DNA of 64,000 bases, taken from positions 7,063,001-7,127,000 of the forward strand of contig NC_066596.1 of assembly GCF_905475345.1 (NCBI RefSeq), in the 5' to 3' direction. This DNA comes from Vespula vulgaris. Lineage: Eukaryota > Arthropoda > Insecta > Hymenoptera > Vespidae. The number at the start of each line of letters is the position of its first letter. Position 1 is the first letter of the stretch. Below the pieces are notes generated by a model, which made no database searches, had not been told where the DNA came from, and was given only the letters and a program-made list of their open reading frames with translations. Of this stretch, positions 1 through 10,462 are shown one piece after another. The position numbers were made by a program, and so were the translations under genes.

Positions 1-342
1 TAGTTCCCCGTGAGAGCGACAGTAGAAAAAATTCCAAGAGCTCTCGGCAGGATGTCGATTAGATTTTTCCTCGAAAAAGATCGTCTCGATGCGATATTAG
101 GCTCATATACGGATTGATCCCATTCAATGAATTCGTTTCGATATTTCGCATTCGATTATACGCATTCGTTTTATCTTCGGAAGCGTAAGCTACGAAGAAA
201 GCGAAGTGAACGAATCAAAAGGAAGATAACGTAAGAGGAAGACGATAAAGATTGCTCTCGATGTCCGAATCTCCAAACTTTTCGCAGAAACCTTGTAACT
301 CTGGATTCCGTTCTAAGCGGAGACGATGGAAGGACAGCAAAC
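1..342. other. Non-coding flank
   Basis: This is the downstream flank of the minus-strand Ser-rich gene. I see no supported gene and no clear polyadenylation signal here. Confidence 0.5.
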
Positions 343-1110
343 TTATCGATAGAGCCCTATCGAGTCTTGACAAGTGCAGGGCATCATCAGCTGCTGGGTC
401 GCGTTTCTGGGCACTCTTTGAGTCGGTAGACCGGAGAGTCCTCTTACGTAGGTATAGGAGACCGGACTTCTGAGGATTCTCTTTGGACTCTTTTTCGCGT
501 GCTTCTTATCCTTGCTCTCCCATTTCGATGATATTTTGAGGGTCTGGAAAGCGCGTCTAAGGGTCTCGGCGGTGGACGACCTTTTCATGCTGTCGCTATC
601 GCTGCTACTGTGAGCGTCCGATGGACTTGGCGAGTAAGAAGGAGATTCACTTACGCGTTGATGTCCCCTGACATCGCTAGGACTCCATGATCTCGATGAC
701 TTCGCTCGTGTACGCTCGACGCTTCTCTGCACGCTCGACAATCGTTCCTGCGATCTCGTCGGTCGACCACGGAATCTGTCCAGATAGCAATGACTTCTAG
801 GAGATCTGTTGACTCTGCAGAGACGCTCGGCGCTACCACGACGAGACAATCTTTCGGCGCTACCGCTGCTACCACCGCTGCTGCAGCCACTGTCGGTGCT
901 ACACTCGTCGTCGATCAGCTCTAATCTATGACCACTGGGATCGCGATTATGCTGACGCGACTGTTGCCGATGAAGCTGTTGCTGATGAGGCTGTTGCTCT
1001 TGTTGACGATACTCGTGATGGTGATGGTGATGGTGATGGTGATGATGATGATGGTGATGGTGATCGGGACGATGCTCGTCCGAGTCCGTTAATCTCGTTG
1101 AATCTTCCAT
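343..1110 (-). CDS. Ser/Arg-rich protein with 16-His run, unrecognised
   Basis: An uninterrupted frame of 255 residues, predicted to be largely disordered. It begins MEDSTRL, followed by sixteen consecutive His (residues 17-32, mixed CAC/CAT codons), a Gln/His segment, a Ser/Gly segment (STDSGCSSGGSSG), and a long Ser/Arg stretch with repeated ERLS/ERLC units. The basic C-terminal third (SSKWESKDKKHAKKSPKRIL, then SPVSYTYVRGLSGLPTQRVP) looks the most constrained. The start chosen is the first ATG; it has A at -3 and G at +4. The frame is open twelve codons further upstream but without an ATG. There is no signal peptide or membrane segment. A canonical TATA/Inr promoter lies 320 bp upstream. 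I do not recognise the family. A regulatory or scaffold role in nucleus or cytoplasm is only a guess from composition. Confidence 0.75.
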   Translation of the reverse strand: MEDSTRLTDSDEHRPDHHHHHHHHHHHHHHHHEYRQQEQQPHQQQLHRQQSRQHNRDPSGHRLELIDDECSTDSGCSSGGSSGSAERLSRRGSAERLCRVNRSPRSHCYLDRFRGRPTRSQERLSSVQRSVERTRAKSSRSWSPSDVRGHQRVSESPSYSPSPSDAHSSSDSDSMKRSSTAETLRRAFQTLKISSKWESKDKKHAKKSPKRILRSPVSYTYVRGLSGLPTQRVPRNATQQLMMPCTCQDSIGLYR

Positions 1111-1430
1111 GCTCGATCGAGTCGTATGCACCAGAATCACTGGCAATGACCTGCGCCACTCGGTTACGCTGGCACCGAGTCGGAAAAGATTCTTCTTCGG
1201 TTGATCCAGGTGTACGGAATGAATTGCCGTTCTTTTTCGTTCGATCGTTCGATCGCTCGGTGAAATCTTATTGCTTCGATTGTTCTTCTTTCGTTCAACA
1301 AAACACCTTCCACTTTGAAAAGCACCACTTCAGCTTTCGAGCTATTATTCGAAGTAAGGAACTAACTTTTCTTTTCAGCGAATAGTGGATCGGCACTTCC
1401 TCAACGTCGAAGCTTTGTTTACGATTTCGA

Positions 1431-1464
1431 ACTGAGCTGGTGGCGATGGTCGCGCACCTTTATA
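1431..1464 (-). promoter_or_regulatory. TATA box plus TCAGT initiator
   Basis: On the minus strand TATAAAGG (1464-1457) is followed by an arthropod-type initiator TCAGT (1435-1431). The initiator A at 1433 is 31 bases from the first T of the TATA box, the canonical spacing. This predicts a 320-base 5' UTR for the Ser-rich gene. Confidence 0.7.
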
Positions 1465-3052
1465 GACCCTGCTAAGCGATGTCACGTCGCGCGCATGCTT
1501 GCCGCACCACGTGAGGGTGTGAGAGATTCTCCGAGGGTGATGAACAAATAGACGAGGAGAGAGTGAAAGAGAGAAAGGGAAAGAGAGGGGATGAATAGGG
1601 GCTCGAAGATGACTCCGAAAGAAACGTAAGACGAATTTAGCAAGAATCTTTCCATCGGTTCCTTTGAGATTCTCTTCGAGACACTTCATTATGGAAAGAA
1701 AAGTCAACAAAATTACGAGTTCGTTTATTCGAAATTTTTCTTCGCGACGAAACTTGACGCCTTCGATGATCGACAATCGTTAAATCGAATAAAATTGCCG
1801 TCGGAGGAGGAAAAGGTCACGAGAATCGAAGTATGCGTTTCCGTTAAATCGAATTTAGGGTTCATTTGGCGAAATATTTCGAACGTGAAATTTTCCTGAA
1901 CTTTGATATTAGAAAAAAAATTTGCGAGAATAAAAATACGTTCATCCTCCCACTGTAAGTACGAAAGGTAAGGGGATTTATAAAATGACTTGGGTCATTT
2001 ATTTGTACGTTCGCATTGTTTCAAACGCAAAATGGATTTCGAACGGATTAGACGGTTAAGATACGAAGAGACGAATATTTGGGTATCGATCAGCGTCGAT
2101 TTCGAGCGGTGGTGTCTCTCTCGAAGGATTAAAGGATTAAAACTTATTAATCCGTGGTCCGAGCTCTCTCTCTCTCTCTCTTGACGTACGTAAGAAAGGA
2201 AGAAGACATGGCGTAGGTCGAGGTTTCTCGTCTCGAACGTAACGTCATTATCCTTTCCGTCTACGTCTCCGTTAGGAACGAAACGTCTTATAATATTTGA
2301 GATCGATTATTAAGCCAGGTCTATTCGCTTCTTTTTAACTTTATCACTTATCCAACGTTAGCAAGGAACAATTGCTCGTTTTCATTAGATAAGTAGATAC
2401 ATATTAATAATTACAAAATCATTAGATATTCCGAACAGAATGTGGGCAGATGTATTGTAGGATCGTCGTAGCACGTGTAGAAACACGCGAACTACGAGTT
2501 ATACGTTCGACCGAGAGTTATGCGAACAGATCCTATTTCTATATTTCTCTTTCTGTCGTGTTACCTCGAACGTAAGCAATCCGATCGAATTGTAACTTTG
2601 ATCGAGAAGAATATATCCGTTCCAAACGAAGTTTATCGCTCGAGAACATTACACTTTTTCCCCAAAGGTAAAAGGCATACGGCTTACGTTTCATCGAAAG
2701 CCGAAGACTTCGTAGTTCTTCTTACGACCCCACTCCGTCTCTGTTCTATAGGTCTATTCTATGTGGGCGGTATCTTGGGTCCTTCTCGAGTTAGAAAAAC
2801 CTACGAAAAGTACATATCTTGTTACCAGTCGGTACTCTTGCTTCTAGCCGAGGAAAAGAAAAGGACGGGGAAAGAAACTTTATATGGCAACTTTTTTCTC
2901 TCTTTCTCTCGCTAATTTCTTTTATTCCGATCGTCGATGACATTGCACTTACTCTCTTTCCTTCTTTCTTGTCTGCAAGGATAAATTAAGGAACGAGTCG
3001 TCCGAAGACTACGGTAAAGAGTCTTAATTTTAATTGGCGAATTATACAGGAA

Positions 3053-3259
3053 TTATTCGGAGGCTGGATAATCTGAAAACGAATTATATATCGGTCTTTG
3101 GTTTGGGGTTGCCGCGGCTATTGAACTCGACGATCGATTTGAAAGGGTGGATGAACTGGTGGTACTGTCGCTTCTAGTGCTGTTGTTACTGCTGCTGCTG
3201 TTGCTGTCGCTACTGCTCCGTTGATAACAACGTGGTGGAGTGTATGCACTCGCGAAGAA
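3053..3259 (-). other. Ser-rich open frame, possible terminal exon
   Basis: Sixty-nine codons are open on the minus strand with no ATG, ending in TAA. The reading starts FFASAYTPPRCYQRSSS, runs through a Ser/Asn/Thr-rich stretch built on AGC/ACC triplets, and ends NQRPIYNSFSDYPASE. The non-repetitive ends look protein-like, but no clear splice acceptor precedes it. It may be the last exon of an unknown gene or an imperfect AGC microsatellite. Confidence 0.25.
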
Positions 3260-3701
3260 TCAATATCTCTACTCTGGCTCAACTGATGGCTATTTCACGA
3301 TCGTTTGACGAATTTTTAATGCGAATATCTCGCTTAATCCTATTTTTAGAGAAACTGTAATATGATATGAATATTATTGATATCCGAAGATCATGACGCA
3401 TGGAAAAGAATTATTACATAAAATGTTTACGAACGACGTATTCTACAGACATCGAGTTCTTGCTTCTCCTCGCGAAAATATTTACGGATCGTAACATCGA
3501 CTCCGTGATCTATTTTTCGTAATTCTCTTGTATCTTTGTAATTTCACGAGGAGCGGTGGACAAGGATGCGCGGTGGGCGTAGATTATTTTCGCGATTGTC
3601 GTAGTCAATCTAGGGTTGTTCGAGGGTCATGAATGCCCCCTTATCAAGGAATAATTTATCCGTGCCCTCAATTGCGGATACGTCGGGAAAACATCGCAGC
3701 G

Positions 3702-3716
3702 TCTCTCCCTCTCTCC

Positions 3717-3760
<44 letters not shown>
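3702..3760. repeat. (TC)n microsatellite
   Basis: Imperfect CT repeat with scattered CCCT interruptions becoming a pure CT tract. Confidence 0.95.
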
Positions 3761-3763
<3 letters not shown>

Positions 3764-4011
3764 CTCGTACCACGTAATTTTCAAACGATTGCGGAATATT
3801 ACAAGTGACCTCGATAAAAAGGAATAACAAGAAAAAACGGTATAAAAAAATTGAAGTATACGTCACATAGAGACCTTGCTCTTCGATTAATTCATTTTTT
3901 TTTTTAATGCCAAATGATTAGTATAGGCTGTGGAAAATTTAAGGTACGAACGAAAAGGAAACGAAGCATTCAACCTCGTAATCTTTTTCGTCTGTTTTAT
4001 TTTTGGCTCTT

Positions 4012-4014
<3 letters not shown>

Positions 4015-4046
<32 letters not shown>
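4015..4046. repeat. (TC)n microsatellite
   Basis: Nearly pure CT dinucleotide tract in non-coding DNA. Confidence 0.95.
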
Positions 4047-4048
<2 letters not shown>

Positions 4049-5446
4049 TTTTTTTCTCTGTTTATCGTCGAGGAAGATTAATTCGAATCTCCTGCAACTC
4101 TCCTCGATCTCTCTGACTCTCTTAGTCGAAAAATCGCGTCTTAAAGATGAAATTTATTTTAAATCTTGAGATAAACGATAGAAATGAAATCGTCATTGAA
4201 CGGACCTAGGGACAGAAATCATTTTGTTAAAAAAACAAAGACGCACGTAATCGTGACATTGTGTTTACATTCACATAATCATCGAGTATTGTTATCATCG
4301 GTTACATAATTATACCATGAAACGTAAAAACAAAAGCTTTTGCGTTATGCAACCATACACGGTACATTCGAACGTATCGTACATGTATAGTGACGATCGT
4401 CAATGTTGGGACAGAGTTCGATTGGTTTCGAGTGCAATTATTCAAGTTCAAAAAAAAGAAAGTTCAAATCGTCGATGTTTTCTTTCATTTGATCTTTGCA
4501 TAAACGAGCAAGCCTCTGTTAAAAAATGTTAACCAGTAATGACGAAAAATTAGGACAACTCTTAATAATATATTCCAACCGAGAAAAGTTTATTCCTCTT
4601 TGTTCCAAGTCAATCCGTTTCTCTTACACGCAATATTACGAATTTCCAATAATTTAAAACAATAGTTTTCCTTAAGCTGCTAGTTATGTTATATCGAATT
4701 GTGACAAACGTAAATAATTATTTCTGATAAAAGGTTGCGCAATAGACGCAAATACAATATAAGCTCTCCTGAAATAGCGATCGTTGCGTACATTATTACG
4801 GATTGGAACATCTCGTATTTGTCTGTATATTCAATCAGATTTGTAAAACTGTTACGCGTTCGTTAATAGAACATTTCGTAATTATATGCGTTATGTCTCA
4901 TGATAATAATAGAAAACAACGCAAATATATGTAATTGTAGCGCTTATCGAATCCTTTTATCATAAATCTATATAATCTGGATGCAATCGTTTCTTCGCAG
5001 AAATATAATTTCGATCGTGATCCAATCGTGTCTTTGTCATTAAAATACGTTCAAACTTTGAACTAATATCCGTCTAATTTTAATCGATCATCATTTATTT
5101 TCACGTCTGATCGGAAAATAATTCTTAGAAATAATATTTGATTTTTAACAATTTCCGAGAAATATTATTGTTAGAAAGTATCTTACGTGAATCTATTCCG
5201 ATATTTAATTAGCAGCTTATGTATTAACAAGGATTACACAATAATGTCAATTAGGAGATAAAATGGATAATAATAGGAATACGTATCGCATGATTATTAT
5301 AGAGAATATAGACATTTGCATTTGATTATATACCTAATTATCTAAATACTTTCGTCATCATTTATCAGATCCGAATTCTCACGTATTCGACAAATATTTA
5401 TCAACGTTATCTGGGATGAAACAATATAGTTATTTAATCAAAGCAA

Positions 5447-5708
5447 TTTATTATATTAAAACTATCACGTAACTAAAGTGACTGAGACACTCGACAAGTC
5501 CATTTTTTGTCTTTACCTACCTTTGATGATTTAAAATTCACCCGATATCGCTTAAAGTTTTAAATGACCTTCCGAAAGAAGCGTCCGCCGCGTCTTCCGT
5601 GACCGTCTTCTTGAAGTTATTGGTCAACAACGGTCTGCAACTATCAAGGAGCCGACTTTCTAAACCTTTCAGAATGTGCCTTCCTTTGGTAATACGTGCA
5701 TGTAATTT
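5447..5708 (-). other. Candidate terminal exon with polyA signal
   Basis: A minus-strand frame of 56 codons plus TGA (5538-5708) sits in an otherwise AT-rich region but is locally GC-richer. Its reading is not low-complexity: it includes ITKGRHILKGLESRLLDSC, NNFKKTVTEDAADASFGRS and ends FKTLSDIG. AATAAA on the minus strand (5452-5447) lies 86 bp beyond the stop, as expected for a last exon. I found no convincing acceptor or upstream exon, and I do not recognise the sequence. Confidence 0.3.
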
Positions 5709-6258
5709 TTAGTAGTAATACCTCTATAGGTATATTCGATTGGCAGAGTTTGCGTTAAACATTTATTACGTTATCGAAGATAAATCATTGTTTCTACTAA
5801 AAGTGTAATATCAAGGCGCAAAAAAAAAAAGAAAGGAAAAGAAAAGAAAAAGAAAAAGAAAAAAAATGGAAAAACGAACAATTCATGCGAGAGAGTAGCA
5901 ATTTACTTGAGGAAATTATAAATAACTCGCGGTCACAGGTGCGAACCTGCAGTTTCAGGGACGGCCAACGAACCCTGAGAACGAAATGAAGAATGTCTAG
6001 TACTTGCAGTGTACACGTATGCATGTATACGCGTGTATATACACACATACACACGTATACATATGTACGTATGCATGCATACATATACGTATATGCATTA
6101 TTACATTATTCCTCTATTCGTTTTTAATAAGTAAGACGAAACACTGATCGTTCGTGCAAGAAGATAATGATAGAACGTCTCTATAAAAATTCGTAATAAA
6201 TCGTTGTCGAAAGAGAAGAAAATCTGTGATTGACGAGTGGATGAAATTACGATTGCAG
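5709..6258. other. Non-coding, simple sequence
   Basis: Contains an A/G-rich tract (5820-5870) and an alternating ATAC/GTAT-rich stretch (6005-6100). No gene is supported. Confidence 0.5.
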
Positions 6259-6390
6259 ACCTTGCTCCTTTGTGTTTCGTGGCCTTGGCAACGAGCAATA
6301 CAGCTCCCGGCGGATACATCGCCGGTGGACCAGCGTTACCTTCCAGCGATGACCGCACCTGCGTTCACTCACAAAGCGTCTCTGGTCTAA
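6259..6390 (+). pseudogene. Decayed cuticle-type gene exon
   Basis: After a plausible acceptor (GATTGCAG) the DNA reads like the second exon of the neighbouring cuticle genes, but in two frames. One frame gives a hydrophobic stretch and mature start (CFVALATSNTAPGGYIAGGP), close to the APGGLIA/APGYLAAP starts of the genes at 11.3 and 9.8 kb. The other frame, which is phase 0 with the acceptor, gives the tail MTAPAFTHKASLV followed by TAA, like the ...YALV and ...PALV tails of the cluster. No single frame carries both parts, and I found no ATGTTCAAG first exon or matching TATA box upstream. I call it a frameshifted relic. An assembly indel in a live gene is the alternative. Confidence 0.4.
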
Positions 6391-6793
6391 GCAGCACAAC
6401 AAAAATAGTTCCATGATGAAAGCCAAGAAATCGGACGGTACTCGATCACGTACGATTACGAATTTTCGAATTTGGCCCTCTTTCCCTCTCTCCCTCTCTC
6501 TCTCTCTTTCTCTGTCCGTCTGTCTGTCTCCGTCGGCTTACGTGACAGGAATCTGTCGTAAATTTTGATCGACTCGCATCGAGGAATCGTAGATTTATCG
6601 TAAATCTACCTACTTATCTGCATACGTATTCTCTTTAGTCACGAACGAAGAAAGTAGTCAAGGCAATTGCGTGCATTGCCTGAATTATTTTGTCCAAATA
6701 CCAAAAGGTGAAAATCGGTTCTTAATTTAACGAAAAAATCGGAAGAGAAGAAAAGAAGAAAGAACAACTGCGTGCGTGCCTTTCTCAAGCGGA

Positions 6794-6799
6794 TTTATT
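6794..6799 (-). terminator. Polyadenylation signal
   Basis: AATAAA on the minus strand, about 250 bp past the stop of the cuticle gene at 7.05-7.55 kb. Confidence 0.5.
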
Positions 6800-7049
6800 G
6801 ATTTTTAATTGCATGTTCACTGATGACTGGGATCGACGAGATCGATAATAAAAGGATCGGGAAGAATTTCGAAGGATTTTATCGGGACATGTTCGCAGAA
6901 CGTACGGGCGATAATACGTGGAGGTAACGAAAAGAAAGTAGAGGGAAAGTAGAGGCAAAAAAAGTAATAAGAGGACAAATTAATAAGGAAGAAAAAGAAA
7001 TGGGAATCGATGAATCGTAGCCAGGGTCCTGTTGAGTGTCTTCCTTTTT

Positions 7050-7550
7050 CTAGATGTAATATCCAGCTTTGTAGGCGTAAGGTACATAGCTGTACGGCGA
7101 AGCGTAGGTATTGTAAGCAAGCGGCGCTGAATATGCGGAATAGGCCACTGGCGTGCCGAGACTGGAAACGATCGGTGCACCAGCATAAGACGTCACCAAG
7201 GGAGCACTCAGAATAGCACCAGGTGCCGGTGCAGGTGCAGCTGCGGCAAAAGCCAATAAGGCGGCGAGGAGGAACTAGATTGGGACACATCGATTTTCAG
7301 ATTAGTCCAAACCAAATATCAAATCTCTGTACGTCGAATCGTTTAAATCGCTTTGATCGATCGTTCGCGAAACGTCGTTGATGCGATAAAATCGTATGTA
7401 AAAATTCAACGTCTGTCCGTCGTTTATTTTTAATTGAAAAACTTTTTAAGTGAAAATGTTCGTATTGGCGTTACATATAGAAATAAATTCGAGTGCAAAA
7501 ACTCGAAAGATATAACTCGGTAATATGTTTCAACTCACCAGCTTGAACAT
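7050..7550 (-). CDS. Small Ala/Pro/Tyr-rich cuticular protein
   Basis: Two coding exons on the minus strand: 7550-7539 (ATG TTC AAG CTG, donor GTGAGT) and 7274-7050, joined in phase 0 to give 78 residues. MFKL continues into a hydrophobic core FLLAALLAFAAA, with signal cleavage expected before the APAPAPG mature start. The mature protein is rich in Ala, Pro, Ser and Tyr and ends YVPYAYKAGYYI. It has no chitin-binding Rebers-Riddiford motif. The composition and size match apidermin-like cuticle proteins, so a structural role in the exoskeleton is inferred. It is divergently arranged with the gene at 8.1 kb, whose mature sequence is the most similar (APLAYNTYASP against APLTYKTYAAP), so the pair is probably a local inverted duplicate. 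Confidence 0.88.
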
Positions 7551-7596
7551 CTTGTTGATTCTAGCGTACGAACTGATTGGCGGTAGCAGAGTAATA

Positions 7597-7628
7597 CCTG
7601 AAAATACGAGACGCGGCTCTCTTATATA
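7597..7628 (-). promoter_or_regulatory. TATA box and initiator
   Basis: TATATAAG (7628-7621) with a TTCAGG initiator, A at 7599, 29 bases downstream; about 50 bases of 5' UTR to the ATG at 7550. Confidence 0.7.
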
Positions 7629-7733
7629 GGAGGATTCCCGTGGATCCTCTTTACGCCCGCTTCCCCTTGCCATACGCATTGAATTTCTATACTCGGCGTC
7701 GTTCAGACATCGTACGGTGGAGGACGTCGCCCT

Positions 7734-7734
7734 A

Positions 7735-7787
<53 letters not shown>

Positions 7788-7790
7788 GTC
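7734..7790. repeat. (TCG)n trinucleotide repeat
   Basis: About fourteen perfect TCG units followed by degenerate copies, lying in the shared intergenic space of a divergent cuticle gene pair. Frames through it read poly-Asp or poly-Thr and are not coding. Confidence 0.95.
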
Positions 7791-8027
7791 TTTGAGGTAC
7801 AAGAGAAAACGAAAGCAACAGTTTGTTTCTTCCTCATCTCCCTTTTTTTTTCCACGCGACGGAACCAACCAATAGATGCGATGGACGCTCTTCTCAACGC
7901 TTTGCAAGAAAGGCCTGACCATGCATCAGAGTAGCGAGTAGGGAGGACGTGGCAATCCTCAAGGTTATTCCCGCTTCCAAGCCGGGCTCCGCGTTTCTCT
8001 CCTACTGTTCCAACTTGATCTCGCGAC

Positions 8028-8035
8028 TATAAAAG
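8028..8035 (+). promoter_or_regulatory. TATA box
   Basis: TATAAAAG, 76 bases upstream of the ATG at 8104. The start site is expected near 8058-8070. Confidence 0.7.
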
Positions 8036-8103
8036 AGAGCCCTCGATATAGGGAACGTTATTACTAGTTCATCGCGACCAGTAGAAAAATCAATCCTCCA
8101 AGA

Positions 8104-8527
8104 ATGTTCAAGTTGGTAAGTGTTTATATATCTTTGTCATTTGTCGTGAAATTATAAGAACGGAAGGACTTCAAATTTTCGTGGAAGATTCGTGACACTG
8201 ACTCTCTATGAGCAATTATAAAAATTCATTGATTCATATATCTGTACAAAATTATATTTCAATTTGTATTTGTCTGACAAAGAATTAATCTTTCAGATCG
8301 TTTTCATCGCCCTCGCGGCCGTCGCAGCGTCCGCTCCTGCACCAGCACCCTCGCCGATTTTCGCCGGGCCGATTGCTTATTCTGCCCCAATCGTTGCCGC
8401 ACCTGCAGCCGTCAGCTCGTCGTACTCCTATTCGGCTCCGTTAACATACAAAACGTACGCAGCCCCTTTGACCTACGCCGCACCGTACGCACCTCTCGCC
8501 TACAAAGCAGCTTACGCGCTCGTCTAA
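8104..8527 (+). CDS. Small Ala/Pro/Tyr-rich cuticular protein
   Basis: Exons 8104-8115 (MFKL, donor GTAAGT) and 8297-8527, phase 0, 80 residues. The signal peptide is MFKLIVFIALAAVAASA, with the mature protein starting APAPAPSP. The body alternates Ala-Pro with Ser/Tyr clusters (VSSSYSYSAPLTYKTYAAP) and ends LAYKAAYALV. There are no cysteines, the usual state of apidermin-like and low-complexity cuticle proteins. AATAAA lies at 8686-8691. The gene is head-to-head with the paralogue at 7.05-7.55 kb; the two start sites are less than 500 bp apart and could share enhancers. A role as secreted exocuticle or epicuticle component is inferred from the family type, not shown directly. Confidence 0.9.
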
Positions 8528-8685
8528 CCATCGCGACCCTTTAAACTATCGACGACCTTTGATTTCTCTCGTCACAGCCTTGAACCATCATCGTTCCATT
8601 GCAATTCACTTTTCGTACGGTAGAGAAGCAATCGCATTACGAAAACCTGATCGAAAACGAACAATGTTATATATCTCGAAAAGCA

Positions 8686-8691
8686 AATAAA
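8686..8691 (+). terminator. Polyadenylation signal
   Basis: AATAAA about 160 bp past the stop of the 8.1 kb cuticle gene. Confidence 0.6.
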
Positions 8692-8869
8692 AAATCTGCT
8701 AACTCTTTAAATCCTATTGTCGTCTAAATATTCTCCTCGTTATGCAAATCATTATGAAAATATTTATATGCATTCGTATGAAGCAACAAAAAATGCAAAA
8801 GCGCGGAACTCGTAAATTAATACATAAACGAGGAGCGAGAGTGCGAGAAGGCGATTAAAATGTGAGTGG

Positions 8870-8907
<38 letters not shown>

Positions 8908-9479
8908 CTCTCGTCTCATGAGAACCGACCAGACTCGGCGAACTTGAACTTGAGAAAAAATATGCGAGTTTTGCCTTGAAGTTCTCTGACATCACACCGA
9001 GATCCGGTTGAAGCGAACGTTCGCTCGAAACAGGATCGACCGTATGCGGAAAATGGTATCGCATTATAGAGCTCTCGACGATGACGGCGTCGAGATTATC
9101 TCGGGGTTGTTCGGTTAATTAAATGAAAATCAAACTCCGGACGCAATGTCGTTGCCATATTTGTTTAGCGCGACAGCACTTTTCCTTTCAAACTCGTATA
9201 TAAAAATATGGTTCGAGCCCGTTATGTGAATTTATGGCAAATTTTTATTACATTCTTTAATGCATTCTTTTAACTACTTCTCCGGCACATTTCTAGCCAG
9301 CACAATATCCCGAACCGAGCCCGTGACCACAGAAAATTTCTTAAGAATTCTCTACCTTTTAAGGGCATCTACTTTACGCTTCTCTGGTATACCATGTCCT
9401 TTCACAAAATAGACGATTATTTGAAAATGACAAAGGGTAAGAAGATAGACATTTCAGAGGAAATTTTCTTGGAAGATGA
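8692..9479. other. Intergenic
   Basis: Between two convergent cuticle genes. It holds a (TC)n tract at 8871-8912 and nothing else I can support. Confidence 0.5.
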
Positions 9480-9485
9480 TTTATT
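9480..9485 (-). terminator. Polyadenylation signal
   Basis: AATAAA on the minus strand, 112 bp past the stop of the 9.6-9.96 kb gene. Confidence 0.6.
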
Positions 9486-9596
9486 GAATGAAAAATAAAA
9501 CAGGTGACAAATGAACCAACATTTTTCCGTGCGCGATGTCACTTCTTTTAGTACGTATTACATGTGTGACGATAAGGAAAATGAACAAATATCGAT

Positions 9597-9957
9597 TTAC
9601 ACTAAGGCAGGAGCAGCGTAGGCGGTGTATGCAGGTGCGATTGCATGAGTAGCGTAAGCCACGGGCGAGGCGGCATAGGCGATAGGTAACGCTGCCAAAT
9701 TGTTGTAATTTCTCGCGATATATTGGCTGCTACTGGCGGTCACCAGCGGAGATGGCAGAGCCGCTAAGGCTGGCGCAGCCAAGTATCCTGGTGCTGGTGC
9801 AGGTGCACCGTAGACGGCGGCCACGATAGCGAAGAGGACACACTGAATAGAAAAACGGCGTAACGAGTTAGAAGTAAAAATTGAGATTAGAAAAATTATA
9901 CACAACGTTGTAAACTATTTCTCCGTAAATGTAACATTTACTAACCAGCTTGAACAT
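9597..9957 (-). CDS. Apidermin-like cuticular protein
   Basis: Minus-strand exons 9957-9946 (MFKL, donor GTTAGT) and 9842-9597, phase 0, 85 residues. Signal peptide MFKLCVLFAIVAAVYG, mature start APAPAPGYLAAPAL. The central segment PLVTASSSQYIARNYNNLA matches the gene at 11.1 kb (PIVTARSSQVVARNYNTFA), marking these as sister genes. The tail is Ala/Tyr/His-rich (VAYATHAIAPAYTAYAAPAL). There are no cysteines and no chitin-binding motif. The TATA box lies at 10053-10046. A secreted cuticle structural role is inferred. Confidence 0.9.
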
Positions 9958-10045
9958 CTTGAAGGAAGTTGAGTTGGATCGACGATTACGATGGAATTTG
10001 AAGTAGAGCGTTTGGATTCTGTATCTTCGATCGAAACGGAAAGCG

Positions 10046-10053
10046 CTTTTATA
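10046..10053 (-). promoter_or_regulatory. TATA box
   Basis: TATAAAAG on the minus strand, about 90 bases upstream of the ATG at 9957. Confidence 0.7.
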
Positions 10054-10356
10054 CTCGTCGCAAAGCTCACCCCTCCAGTAGGAATCTCTGCTTCTTCCTC
10101 TTTTTACATAACCTTGAATGCAGGATCTTGTACGTGGGTACGCATCTCGTCTCCACCTGCAAATATTTACTCGAGCGACGATCAAGAAGATTCTCTCTCT
10201 TTCTCTTCTCTTCTGTCATTCCGTATCGACATCGTGATCTATTCATCGATCTATCATTTCATCTCGCATCCATGAACGCTACCGAGGAATTTTTATGCAA
10301 CGCCGTTGGGCTGCGTCTTTTAAAATTCAGCTCGTAGCGCCGAGACCTGGGCTAAT

Positions 10357-10462
10357 CGTGCATAGAACTTGCCACATACTTCTCTATACGCGAGACGCAT
10401 AAAAGAAAGAGATAGAAAGAGAATTGGGGGTATTCTGTAGTCGTGCATGACCTTGCCACACA
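10357..10462. repeat. Pair of 22-bp direct repeats
   Basis: TCGTGCATAGAACTTGCCACATA (from 10356) recurs as TCGTGCATGACCTTGCCACACA (10441-10462), about 85 bp apart, between the divergent promoters of the 9.9 and 11.1 kb cuticle genes. This could be a shared regulatory element; the rest of 10054-11029 shows no gene. Confidence 0.5.

Larger units (their letters stand above)
1465..5446. other. Gene-poor stretch
   Basis: No supported gene. It holds (TC)n tracts (near 2167-2182, 3702-3760 and 4015-4046), a Ser-rich open frame at 3053-3259 listed separately, and otherwise AT-rich DNA without coding character. The translated frames that cross the TC tracts are repeat artefacts. Confidence 0.5.

Noticed and set aside
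2520..2915. 131-codon plus-strand frame
   Set aside because: No domain, signal or codon-use support; consistent with chance in this stretch.
3627..4169. Frames with Leu/Ser or Arg/Glu runs
   Set aside because: Artefacts of the (TC)n tracts.
7703..7922. Poly-Asp and poly-Thr frames
   Set aside because: Produced by the TCG repeat between two cuticle promoters.
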